NCBI GenBank assembly: GCA_019694975.1 | Contig: JAIBAY010000002.1 | Coordinates: 261,252 to 325,251, forward strand | DNA: 64,000 bases | Source of the DNA: Chitinophagales bacterium | GTDB lineage: Bacteria > Bacteroidota > Bacteroidia > Chitinophagales > UBA10324 | Direction: 5' to 3' | Shown: positions 8,972 through 16,538 of the stretch, in pieces | How positions within the stretch are numbered: position 1 is the stretch's first letter | Layout: each line of letters begins with the position of its first letter | Program-made: the position numbers and the translations under genes | The notes under the pieces: model-generated | Seen by the model: the letters and a program-made list of their open reading frames with translations, nothing else | Database searches by the model: none | What the model was told of the DNA's origin: nothing

Positions 8972-10357
8972 ATGAATAAGAAATATGCAGAACAATTTTC
9001 CTATTCAAACCTTGAAACCTGCTTTGATAAAAAAGTAGTAAAGGTTAAGTCAAAAGGTATTGATAAAAAGTCGGCAAATAATTTTAAGAAGGATATAGTG
9101 AACGAGTTAAAATTTCTTGAAAGGAAAATTCAGAATGGAACTTTTACATTCTCACCATACTTAGAATTGCTCCGTGTTAAGCGCAGGGATTCTAACCCAA
9201 GAATGCTTTCGCTCCCAACTATACGAGACCGAATTGTTTTAAGCACCCTCAAAGAAATACTTCATGTTGATTTTGCTGATTGTGTAAATAAAGCAATGCC
9301 GAACAGTTATATTCGGAGAGTAAAAAAATATTTACAAGATAATAAAGGGCATAGAATTTATTATCTCAAAGCGGACATAACTCAGTTCTACGAAAAGGTC
9401 AACAGAACCTTATTGATGGAAAAACTTGAAGAACGAATTAGCGATACTGACTTGCTTGCTATATTAAAAGCAGCTATTGAAACACCAACAGTTCCTTCAA
9501 GCTACAGACGAACTGATTTGGAAACTTATGTAACCGATAAAGGAGTTCCCCAAGGGCTTTCAATTTCCAATATCCTTGCTCAGATTTATTTAAAGAGTTT
9601 TGATGATTATTTCAAAACAAAACTCAAATCAAGTTTTTACTTGCGATATGTTGACGATATTCTAATTCTCTCCAAATCCGATTGCAAACCATTAAAAAAA
9701 TCAATTGAAGAAAAACTGAAACAACTTGGGCTGACTTTAAATGAAAAGAAAACCAATTGGGGAAATCTTGACGAAGGAACTGAGTTCCTAAGTTACTTGA
9801 TTAAAGACGGCATCGTTTCAATAAGCGATAAGAAAATTGAAAATCAGGTTAACAAAGTAGCGGCTAAATTAACATGGTTTAAAAAAGGAATGGCTGACCC
9901 AAAAGAAAGACCTCGTTATTTTTTTGGCGATGACAAAAAATTTAAATGGAAATTTCTCCAAGAGGTAAATGAAATCATTACAGGTTCTAAGAGCATAAAG
10001 AAAAACTACGGATGGTTGTTTTACTTTTCAGAGGTTGAAGACCTCAGTGTATTTCACAAAATAGACAACATCATTGCCTCTATGTTTTCATCTCTCAAAT
10101 TGTTTAACTACAAGACACCAAAAAAATTAAAGCGGACTGTTCGGGCTTTTTATGAAATTAAATTCAACAGAGGCGGGAACTATGTCAATGACTACGACAA
10201 GTTAAGAACCCGAAAGAAGAAGAGAGATTTTTTAAACAAGATGGCGGTTACAGACCCAAATAAAACTTACAGTGAAAAGGAAGAGAATGATTTGTTTGAA
10301 GCATACAGAGACGGCAACTTGAATAATCTTGAAAGAAATATTGGGTATGACTATTAA
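8972..10357 (+). CDS. defence-type reverse transcriptase (RT), partner of SLATT protein
   Basis: 461 residues from ATG at 8972. RT palm motifs are intact: motif A with Asp135 (KADITQFYEKV), motif B at 191-199 (GVPQGLSIS), the catalytic LRYVDDILIL with Asp228/Asp229, then LNEKKT and EFLSYLI. About 180 residues follow the palm and probably form the thumb and RNA-binding part. No maturase, integrase, protease or DGR-type motif (QG, not IG, in motif B) is present, and no msr-msd precedes it. The next features are a predicted ncRNA and a SLATT gene, a context known for defence RTs. It may be co-transcribed with the restriction-modification pair. Confidence 0.9.
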   Translation: MNKKYAEQFSYSNLETCFDKKVVKVKSKGIDKKSANNFKKDIVNELKFLERKIQNGTFTFSPYLELLRVKRRDSNPRMLSLPTIRDRIVLSTLKEILHVDFADCVNKAMPNSYIRRVKKYLQDNKGHRIYYLKADITQFYEKVNRTLLMEKLEERISDTDLLAILKAAIETPTVPSSYRRTDLETYVTDKGVPQGLSISNILAQIYLKSFDDYFKTKLKSSFYLRYVDDILILSKSDCKPLKKSIEEKLKQLGLTLNEKKTNWGNLDEGTEFLSYLIKDGIVSISDKKIENQVNKVAAKLTWFKKGMADPKERPRYFFGDDKKFKWKFLQEVNEIITGSKSIKKNYGWLFYFSEVEDLSVFHKIDNIIASMFSSLKLFNYKTPKKLKRTVRAFYEIKFNRGGNYVNDYDKLRTRKKKRDFLNKMAVTDPNKTYSEKEENDLFEAYRDGNLNNLERNIGYDY

Positions 10358-10369
10358 ATTTTACTTTTG
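10340..10369 (+). promoter_or_regulatory. predicted promoter of the RT-associated ncRNA
   Basis: A -7 box TACTTTTG at 10362-10369 matches TAnnTTTG exactly. ATTG at 10340-10343 lies 18 bases upstream as a near -33 (TTTG) element. It overlaps the last codons of the RT gene. Transcription would begin near 10373-10376, exactly where the closing stem of the predicted ncRNA starts. Confidence 0.55.
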
Positions 10370-10373
10370 CACA

Positions 10374-10492
10374 GGCTGCCTCCCAATTCACTTGGGGACT
10401 TTTCACACGAAAAGTATATGTAAAATAACAAATTTTCAAGTTCCCATCTCAGATGGGAAACTAGTACTAGAATCACAGGCAGCCCATTTTTT
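10374..10492 (+). ncRNA. predicted structured ncRNA between RT and SLATT genes
   Basis: About 119 nt with strong nested structure. GGCTGCCT (10374-10381) pairs perfectly with AGGCAGCC (10477-10484). Inside are CCCAA/TTGGG (10382-10396), a perfect 7-bp ACTTTTC/GAAAAGT with loop ACAC (10398-10415), and TTCCCATC/GATGGGAA with loop TCA (10441-10459). Unpaired segments are 10416-10440 (A/T-rich) and 10460-10476, beginning ACTAGTACTAG. The closing stem is followed by TTTTTTATTTTT, as in an intrinsic terminator, and is preceded by a perfect -7 box. Position, promoter, structure and terminator suggest the RT's cognate RNA. This is predicted by eye, not folded by software. Confidence 0.6.
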
Positions 10493-10503
10493 ATTTTTAC
10501 ATC

Positions 10504-11109
10504 ATGAATAAAAAGAACTACGCCGAAACGCTTTACGAAAAACTTTGGAAAACCAAAGGCACAAGATTCATTGCTCACAAAAGATTGGAGCATGTGAATC
10601 AACTTTCAAATTGGGCTGTTGCTCTCAATTCAGTTTATGTAATCATAGCGAGTTTGCTTTCTATCAAACCGTTTTCTGACTATTCAAAACTTACTCCTGA
10701 ATATTTATCCCTACTAACGATATTTCTTTCCCTGATAATTATCGTTCTCAGTTTGATTGAGAACTCAAAGAATTACAAAGCCAAAGCAGATTCATTGCAT
10801 CAGTGTGGAAAGGACTTGAATCAACTATATGAACGCCTTGAACAAATCAAGTATAGATACGATGAAGCAGCAATGAGAGATGAGATTGAGAAATTGGGAA
10901 GTGATTATCAAAAGATCATTGACAAGTATCCAGAAAACCATCTTTCAATGGACTATGATTTGTTTGTTGCATCTGACAGAGAATTAACCAAGAGCAAGTT
11001 TGATTCATTTATAACCAAATTGAGAATTTGGTTGCGAGTAAATATCCCGTATTACTTGGCGATTCTCATTCCGTTTCTCTGCATAGCTCTAATGATTAAG
11101 AAACCATAA
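10504..11109 (+). CDS. SLATT-domain membrane protein (putative effector of the RT system)
   Basis: 201 residues. The N-terminal amphipathic helix KLWKTKGTRFIAHKRLEHV precedes two membrane helices (about 36-57 and 68-87). A long predicted coiled helical stretch follows (KAKADSLHQCGKDLNQLYERLEQI), which is the SLATT layout. A third hydrophobic segment lies at residues 180-200. SLATT proteins are described as pore-forming or membrane-disrupting effectors in nucleotide-centred and RT-linked conflict systems, so a role in killing infected cells is inferred. The ATG lies directly after the ncRNA T-tract, so expression may depend on readthrough. Confidence 0.8.
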   Translation: MNKKNYAETLYEKLWKTKGTRFIAHKRLEHVNQLSNWAVALNSVYVIIASLLSIKPFSDYSKLTPEYLSLLTIFLSLIIIVLSLIENSKNYKAKADSLHQCGKDLNQLYERLEQIKYRYDEAAMRDEIEKLGSDYQKIIDKYPENHLSMDYDLFVASDRELTKSKFDSFITKLRIWLRVNIPYYLAILIPFLCIALMIKKP

Positions 11110-11121
11110 ATGCCACCCACA

Positions 11122-11190
11122 AAAAAATACACTCTTAAAAACCGCTTCAAGCCAACGCTGAGAACCAAAGTTTTTAAGAGAGTATTTTTT
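11122..11190 (+). terminator. long inverted repeat ending in a T-tract after the SLATT gene
   Basis: Arms of 21 nt at 11122-11142 and 11170-11190 are complementary except for one A-A mismatch, with a 27-base loop. The right arm ends in TTTTTT, so it can act as an intrinsic terminator for the island operon, and in the other direction too because the left arm starts with an A-run. CCACCCA occurs on both sides (11113-11119 and 11194-11200), which also resembles a small inserted element. Confidence 0.55.
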
Positions 11191-11365
11191 CTCCCACCCA
11201 AGAAGAATTTTTTCCCTCCCCGTCTTTTTTAATAAAACTATTTCGCCACCGCACAGGTTCAGTGTATAACCTGACAGAGTTTGCTTCTAATATAAATCGC
11301 TTCGTTGACAGTGTTGTGGATGACTTCGGACAAACACAGCTTCATTGCGAGAAGTCGGGTGATAC

Positions 11366-11495
11366 GCATAACAAGGGCTTAGCGATAGCGGGCGGACAGT
11401 GGTTAATGGAAGTGTTGTGCTTCTATTTTACATTTGTGCTTGCCGACAGTTTTGTGCTTCGTAATACCCGCCATCGGCAAGCCCCAAACCGTTAT
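11366..11495. repeat. attC-like integron recombination site at the island's right end
   Basis: ATAAC (11368-11372) and GTTAT (11491-11495) form complementary outer boxes. Just inside, 11375-11392 and 11467-11484 are complementary at 15 of 18 positions. The central part holds TTGTGCTT three times about 18-19 bases apart. Total length (about 130 bp), box placement and imperfect arms match VCR-type attC sites. The right box reads GTTATCT rather than the strict GTTRRRY. No integron integrase is present in the window. Confidence 0.45.
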
Positions 11496-11583
11496 CTAAT
11501 CATTCCACTGTGCCAAAGCGGAATTAAATTTCAATAGAAAACAAAAACCTCTTTCACACTCCTCGCTGCATTCTTCAGCGCAT

Positions 11584-12327
11584 TTAATCTTTCAGGTTTC
11601 CGAAGGAATACAGCAGTCCGACTTGAATGCCACCGGAAGTAAGCGTAGTTTTTTCGTAATGAAAATTTCCTTGCTGATCAATATGCGCGAAGGCAGCGGC
11701 AATCCCTAATTTACCATTCTCCATATTCTGCAAGTATTCAGCTTCCGATTCTTCTTCTGTGGCATCTGTCAGACCGGCAAAGAAGCGAAGCCCGGCGGTA
11801 AGCAAAACATGATTTGACAAAGGAAACCTGCCGCCAAAGCCAAATACAGCGCCGGTAACCATGCCCGACAACCCGGTTTTAATATCGGTACCTGTATAAT
11901 CGAGATCAGGGTCAGCAGGACTCATGGAGAAATCTTCCGTTGCCGCAAGCAGGAAATCAAACTGCGGGCCCGCTTCAAAATAAAATCCTGTTTCCGTTTT
12001 CAGTTTGAACAATAAGGGCAGCTCATAGTATTTGAGCGAGTTAACCGCGTCATAGTTTATTTCCATAATTGCCCCATCATATTTTTGATTCACCACGCTG
12101 TAGTTCAGCTCTGCGCCGACGCCGATGCTTTTTGTAAAATAGAAATTACCCACCACACCACTCGACCATCCCACAGAAAAATTCGGATTGAGGTTAGGCC
12201 CCTGATCTGAAACATTATCATTCAGCAGCCAGGTGGTAGCTACGGCTCCATTGAGGCCGATCTCAAACTGAGCGAATACGGCAGTAGCACTCATCAGCCA
12301 GATTGCAATAAAAAAAATCGTTTTCAT
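11584..12327 (-). CDS. outer-membrane beta-barrel protein (PorT-like)
   Basis: 247 residues with a cleavable signal peptide (cut after ATAVFAQ, about residue 20). Amphipathic strands alternate with short turns through the whole length: IGVGAELNYS, YYELPLLFKLK, YFEAGPQFDFLL, VLLTAGLRFFAG, and a final GIQVGLLYSFG. YYELPLLFK followed by GPQF is typical of the PorT/outer-membrane beta-barrel family. It is likely an 8-stranded outer-membrane protein of unknown function. It is the first ordinary gene after the accessory island. Confidence 0.85.
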   Translation of the reverse strand: MKTIFFIAIWLMSATAVFAQFEIGLNGAVATTWLLNDNVSDQGPNLNPNFSVGWSSGVVGNFYFTKSIGVGAELNYSVVNQKYDGAIMEINYDAVNSLKYYELPLLFKLKTETGFYFEAGPQFDFLLAATEDFSMSPADPDLDYTGTDIKTGLSGMVTGAVFGFGGRFPLSNHVLLTAGLRFFAGLTDATEEESEAEYLQNMENGKLGIAAAFAHIDQQGNFHYEKTTLTSGGIQVGLLYSFGNLKD

Positions 12328-12629
12328 AGCCGGTTATTTACGTTGTTAACTATTACATCCCCTGCATTTAAAGCAGGATCCTGCTTTAAAATTAGAGCGG
12401 AACACAGCAGTGAACTATGATATAGATCAAGTATTGATTATTGCCTTTACCGGGAATGGTTCAAATGAATTAAACGGAATACAAAATAGCTCCGGGCAGC
12501 ATTGATTTGCTGCAATCCGGAATGCAACATAATAGTTGCCAATTGCAAGTTGTGATCGGCAAGCAATTTCAATCATGTAAGCCGCTGCCACATGTTGACA
12601 ATTATGTAGTTTCACATCTGCTATTGACT
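12328..12629. other. divergent intergenic region, no gene seen
   Basis: About 300 bases between the divergent barrel and SRAP genes. Short open frames lack any domain. It should hold the promoters of both genes but I see no clear match to the TAnnTTTG consensus. Confidence 0.45.
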
Positions 12630-13310
12630 ATGTGTTACAACTACGAAGATCTTGAGCACCGTGCAAGAAGAAGATGGCGGCATGATCATCCGGAGGATGC
12701 GATGCAGGTACCGGGAAATGCATCGCTGCCACCATTGATTAATTCCGTAGAAGGAGATATGAGTTTATACCCCGGAAGAATGGGTAACATCATTTTGCTG
12801 GGGGAATCCACTGTTCGGCAAGGTTATTTTGGATTGTTATCGCCCTGGAATAAAAAAGCCGGCGATGCCAAAAGCACCTTTAATGCACGGAATGACACGA
12901 TTGCGGAGAAGCCTACCTGGAGAGGCCCATGGCTTCGTAAGCAACGCTGCATCGTGCAGACATCCGGTTTCTATGAAACCGATAAGGCGACCAAAAGAAA
13001 ATATTTTTTTTCAGTAAGAGGCACTGAAGCCTTTTTCTATGGTGGGTTATTCAACTGGTGGACTAACCCGGCCAACAATGAAAAGCTATTGACCTATGCC
13101 ATTATCACCACTTCGCCCAATATGCTGGTAGCCGATTTTCATAACCGCATGCCATGGATCATTGACCAGGAAATTCTTGCCAACTGGATGAACCCGCAGG
13201 CAGAACTTGCAGAATTGCTAAAGCTGATGCAGCCTTATCCTCATTTTTTAATTGAATGCACTGAAGTGGAAGTGGAAAAACGCAAAGGACAAAGCAGTCT
13301 TGGATTTTAA
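12630..13310 (+). CDS. SOS response-associated peptidase (SRAP/HMCES/YedK family)
   Basis: 226 residues from ATG at 12630, chosen because SRAP proteins start Met-Cys and the Cys2 amine becomes the nucleophile (MCYNYEDL). The other conserved residues are visible: Glu in TSGFYETD and His in HNRMPWIID. The family forms a stable thiazolidine DNA-protein crosslink with abasic sites in single-stranded DNA and shields them during replication. An upstream in-frame extension of 41 codons is excluded because it would bury Cys2. The gene stands alone. Confidence 0.9.
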   Translation: MCYNYEDLEHRARRRWRHDHPEDAMQVPGNASLPPLINSVEGDMSLYPGRMGNIILLGESTVRQGYFGLLSPWNKKAGDAKSTFNARNDTIAEKPTWRGPWLRKQRCIVQTSGFYETDKATKRKYFFSVRGTEAFFYGGLFNWWTNPANNEKLLTYAIITTSPNMLVADFHNRMPWIIDQEILANWMNPQAELAELLKLMQPYPHFLIECTEVEVEKRKGQSSLGF

Positions 13311-13398
13311 AAACAGCAGCTCACTGCCTTGACAAGCATAATTCTTTCAATGGAATTGTAATGCGGAATGGGTTCATCAAAGCCAGCGCTATCTCTTC

Positions 13399-15312
13399 TC
13401 AATGAGCCTGCTGCCAGAAATTGTCGGCATGATAGACATCCGGGATGGAATCATTGCCAAGTTTCACTGATTTCAGTTTGCCGGGAAGTGTTTGCCGTAA
13501 AACACAGGTACTGCTTCCATCTTTCCAGGTAACGGGCGACCAGGTTTTTTCAATAACCGAATCATTTTCCAGGGTGAACTGAAGAGCGACCGGAACAGGA
13601 ATATTACCCTTTCTGCTCACCGTGACCTGCCAGGTGTTTTGTGCTGTTTTTTTTCCCTGCTGTTGCTCCACTCCTGTCAGTGCCAGGTCAGGATAACCGT
13701 TTTCAAAACACCAGGGAAGAAAGAACCAATTCAGGTTCTGCCCGGTGACATTATTGAACGTATAAAAAAAATCGTATGGTGTAGGATGCTTACCATGCCA
13801 CCGATCAATGTAGGCATGCAAGGCTTTAAAAAACAATTCATCACCCAATAACTGCTGCAGCGTGTAATAGAACAAGCCCGCTTTGCCATACGAATTGGTT
13901 TGATAAGTGGCTCCTTCAATCAGCTTTGAATTGGTCATTACCGGCACTTCCCGGTCGGTGCCCGCAATTGATTCATATCTTTTGCGCATATAAATGCCAT
14001 CTTCTTCCGGTTCACCAAGCAGCGGTGAAATCACCGATTCTCCGATAGTCGCCCAGCCTTCATCCATCCAGGCATATTTTGTCTCATTGATTCCCATATA
14101 AAATGGAAAATAAGAGTGGATAATTTCATGGGAAGTGAGCTGCACCATATCCAGCCTGCTTTCCGAAACATCATCATTCACCATCATGGGATACTCCATC
14201 TGATCCAGGCCCTGGAAAACGGTGATATGCGGAAATGGAAAAGGTACCGCCGGATACGTTGAACTCATCAGTTCCACACACTGACGGGCGACCGACGCCA
14301 CTTCAAAAAAGTCAACCGCATCCTTATTGTAGGCGGCATCCACAAAAACCCTTCTGCCGCCGCCAGGATCTGTAATGGGAGAACTTCCGCGCCAGAGATA
14401 ATGATCACTAAGCGCAAAAGCGAAATCCGTAACACCGGATGCCGTGAATCTCCAGGTCTGCAGTGGTGCTGTTGCGGTTATATTACCGCTGCTGTAATCA
14501 GTGCTGTCAATGATTTGCATAATGGAATCAGCGCTGAGCGCCGCCCGGTAACGTTCGTAGATCTTGGGAGCGAAAACATCCTTCGCATTCTGCAGCGTGC
14601 CTGTAGCCCAGACGACAAAACCCTTCGGCACCGTGATGGCAGCATCAAAATCTCCGAAATCATTATAAAACTCCTGCAACCCGCTGTAACTCCATTCGTC
14701 CCAACCGTTGATATCGTCGTACACAGCAATCCTGGGGAAAGTATAAGCCAGGAAAAAAGTAGAAGGATCTACCATTCCGGTTCTTACATGTGAACCTTTG
14801 TTAACCGTATAGTGCCAGACAACCTGCAGCGTTACTTTTGTTGCAGGCAGTATTGGTTCGTCGGGCACTACAATCATGTTAGTGCCGCGGAAGTGCAGGT
14901 TGCGGTTATCCGATACTGCTATCATTTGCGTGTCAACCTGCAGTGATTCAATCGTTACACCCTCATTCTCATCCGCCTCATCACAATAATAATTGCGCTG
15001 CATACCCTTTTTATAAAAATTGGGGAAGAGGTGAAAGACTAACTTGTTCAAGGTATCCGGACTGTTATTGTAATAGGTTATCGTTTCCGTCCCATTCAAT
15101 AATGCTGTTGCCGGATCGAATGCAATTTTCAATACATAATCGCCGCGGTTTTGCCAGTAATGAATACCCGGATTACCATCAGTTGAACGGGTGCCCGACT
15201 CATAGGCCTGCATAAAATCACGGGCTAAAGGCAAGTCCTTTTGCTGTGCAAAACCGGTATGAATAACAAAATGAACAAGGAAAATGGCGGCTATAAAGGG
15301 CGATGACTTCAT
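13399..15312 (-). CDS. M1 family metallopeptidase (aminopeptidase), secreted
   Basis: 637 residues with a signal peptide (MKSSPFIAAIFLVHF to FAQ). The M1 zinc site is complete: His395-Glu396-x-x-His399 in TSHEIIHSYF and the third ligand Glu418 in WMDEGWATIGE. The substrate-binding motif is present in the variant form GLDQMEYPMM (residues 368-377) instead of GxMEN. An N-terminal beta-sandwich domain (residues 50-240) precedes the catalytic part and a beta domain (about 550-620) ends the protein. It probably trims peptides in the periplasm or outside. There is no T9SS tail. Confidence 0.9.
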   Translation of the reverse strand: MKSSPFIAAIFLVHFVIHTGFAQQKDLPLARDFMQAYESGTRSTDGNPGIHYWQNRGDYVLKIAFDPATALLNGTETITYYNNSPDTLNKLVFHLFPNFYKKGMQRNYYCDEADENEGVTIESLQVDTQMIAVSDNRNLHFRGTNMIVVPDEPILPATKVTLQVVWHYTVNKGSHVRTGMVDPSTFFLAYTFPRIAVYDDINGWDEWSYSGLQEFYNDFGDFDAAITVPKGFVVWATGTLQNAKDVFAPKIYERYRAALSADSIMQIIDSTDYSSGNITATAPLQTWRFTASGVTDFAFALSDHYLWRGSSPITDPGGGRRVFVDAAYNKDAVDFFEVASVARQCVELMSSTYPAVPFPFPHITVFQGLDQMEYPMMVNDDVSESRLDMVQLTSHEIIHSYFPFYMGINETKYAWMDEGWATIGESVISPLLGEPEEDGIYMRKRYESIAGTDREVPVMTNSKLIEGATYQTNSYGKAGLFYYTLQQLLGDELFFKALHAYIDRWHGKHPTPYDFFYTFNNVTGQNLNWFFLPWCFENGYPDLALTGVEQQQGKKTAQNTWQVTVSRKGNIPVPVALQFTLENDSVIEKTWSPVTWKDGSSTCVLRQTLPGKLKSVKLGNDSIPDVYHADNFWQQAH

Positions 15313-15428
15313 GATGGTGGTTATACAGTTTCAAACGTACATTTAAACGCCGAATCATGCAAGCCATCATCTCTTCATATTCCGGCAATATTCCTTTACC
15401 GGCTGCAATATGAATGAAAGATAGCAGA

Positions 15429-15504
15429 AGCTATCTCAATATACGTGGCGTCATGCCGAAATAAACCCGGCATGACCGCATTGATTGCCTGTTTTGAGTT
15501 AGTT
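15429..15504 (+). repeat. dispersed palindromic element, copy 2 (internally deleted)
   Basis: A 76-bp version with AGCTATCTCA at the left and TTTTGAGTTAG at the right. The GTCATGCCGaaataaaccCGGCATGAC palindrome half is present but the TCCTGATCC palindrome found in full copies is missing. It lies upstream of the universal stress protein gene. Confidence 0.65.
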
Positions 15505-15563
15505 CTATCTAATGTCATCACAATACATGACTTCAGTCATAATTTCAATTTGATTAAATCTTA

Positions 15564-15571
15564 TATTTTTG
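15564..15571 (+). promoter_or_regulatory. possible -7 box of the universal stress protein gene
   Basis: TATTTTTG matches TAnnTTTG exactly, 32 bases before the ATG. No TTTG is found at the expected -33 distance, so only half of the promoter is supported. Confidence 0.3.
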
Positions 15572-15603
15572 AATATTGATCAGGTAACTAAAAATGATAA
15601 GCC

Positions 15604-16437
15604 ATGAAAAAGATCCTCGCTGTGTTTGATGGTGTCAATTATGCCGAGCAGACTGCAAGTTTTGGAATTGAACTGGCAAACAATACTGATTCTTTACTGG
15701 TGGGCGTTTTCCTTCACGACCTCTCCTATTCGAGATTCGTCTATGCATATGCATGGGATATTCCGACACAATATTATTATGGCTTCCAGGAAATAGAAAA
15801 GGAAGACAACACAAAGATCAATGAGAATATCAAGATTTTCAAGAGCCAGTGCGAAGCTGGCGGCATCAAACACAAGATACACCTCGACAGCGGTGTTCCC
15901 CTACACGAATTATTAAAAGAAAGCGCCTTTACCGACCTGTTGCTTATCGATAACAAGACCAGCTTTATGCGTATTGGAGACCGTTCGCCCAGCCTTTTCC
16001 TGAAGGATCTATTGGCAGAATCCAAGTGCCCGGTGCTGATTATTCCTGATAAGAAACCGGACATTAACAAGGTAGTAATCGCCTATGACGGAAGCGACTC
16101 AAGCGTTTTTGCCATGAAAATGTTCAGTTACCTTTTCCCGCAACTTGATAATCTGCCAACACAGATTGTGACCGTGAATCACTCTTCTTCCAACCACATT
16201 CCTCAAAACAGGGATGTTAAGGACCTCGCCAACCAGCATTTCAGGAATCTCACCTTTACGGTGCTGAATGGCGAACCCGAAGAAGAACTCAAGCAGTTCT
16301 TGAAAAATGCAGGAGATGATGTACTCGTTGTGCTGGGTGCTTATGGCAGAAGTGCGTTATCGAGGATGTTTCATTCCAGCATCTCCAATAAAATCTTAAC
16401 AGAAGTTAAAGTGCCATTATTCATTGCACACCAATAA
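15604..16437 (+). CDS. universal stress protein, two UspA domains
   Basis: 277 residues forming two tandem UspA folds (about 1-150 and 155-277). The second ends in VVLGAYGRSALSRMFHSSIS, close to the ATP-binding G-x2-G-x9-G(S/T) motif but with a histidine where the last glycine normally is, so nucleotide binding is uncertain. The first domain carries an unusual aromatic loop (SRFVYAYAWDIPTQYYYGF). Proteins of this class respond to starvation and low oxygen. It is followed 101 bases later by the DUF5661 gene and then thioredoxin, plausibly one stress-related unit. Confidence 0.88.
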   Translation: MKKILAVFDGVNYAEQTASFGIELANNTDSLLVGVFLHDLSYSRFVYAYAWDIPTQYYYGFQEIEKEDNTKINENIKIFKSQCEAGGIKHKIHLDSGVPLHELLKESAFTDLLLIDNKTSFMRIGDRSPSLFLKDLLAESKCPVLIIPDKKPDINKVVIAYDGSDSSVFAMKMFSYLFPQLDNLPTQIVTVNHSSSNHIPQNRDVKDLANQHFRNLTFTVLNGEPEEELKQFLKNAGDDVLVVLGAYGRSALSRMFHSSISNKILTEVKVPLFIAHQ

Positions 16438-16538
16438 TGGCAGGAAAATACACCGCCATGACAAACAGCCATTCGGGCAATTGCATCATGACAATAGCAG
16501 GCTGAATACATTGATTGTAACCGTTCAAACATCAGATC

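Noticed and set aside
8972..10357. Retron or diversity-generating retroelement
   Set aside because: No msr-msd ahead of the RT (only 15 bases from the previous gene), no retron-type NAxxH motif recognised, motif B has QG rather than the DGR-type IG, and no template/variable repeat pair was seen.
8972..10357. Group II intron
   Set aside because: No maturase or endonuclease domain and no intron domain V-like structure follows the RT.
10416..10440. A/T-rich unpaired ncRNA segment as the RT template
   Set aside because: Possible but it has no internal periodicity or other sign; ACTAGTACTAG is the better candidate, so this is kept only as an alternative.
11262..11537. 91-codon frame across the island's right end
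   Set aside because: It is a translation of the attC-like repeat, not a protein; arms and loop explain the sequence.
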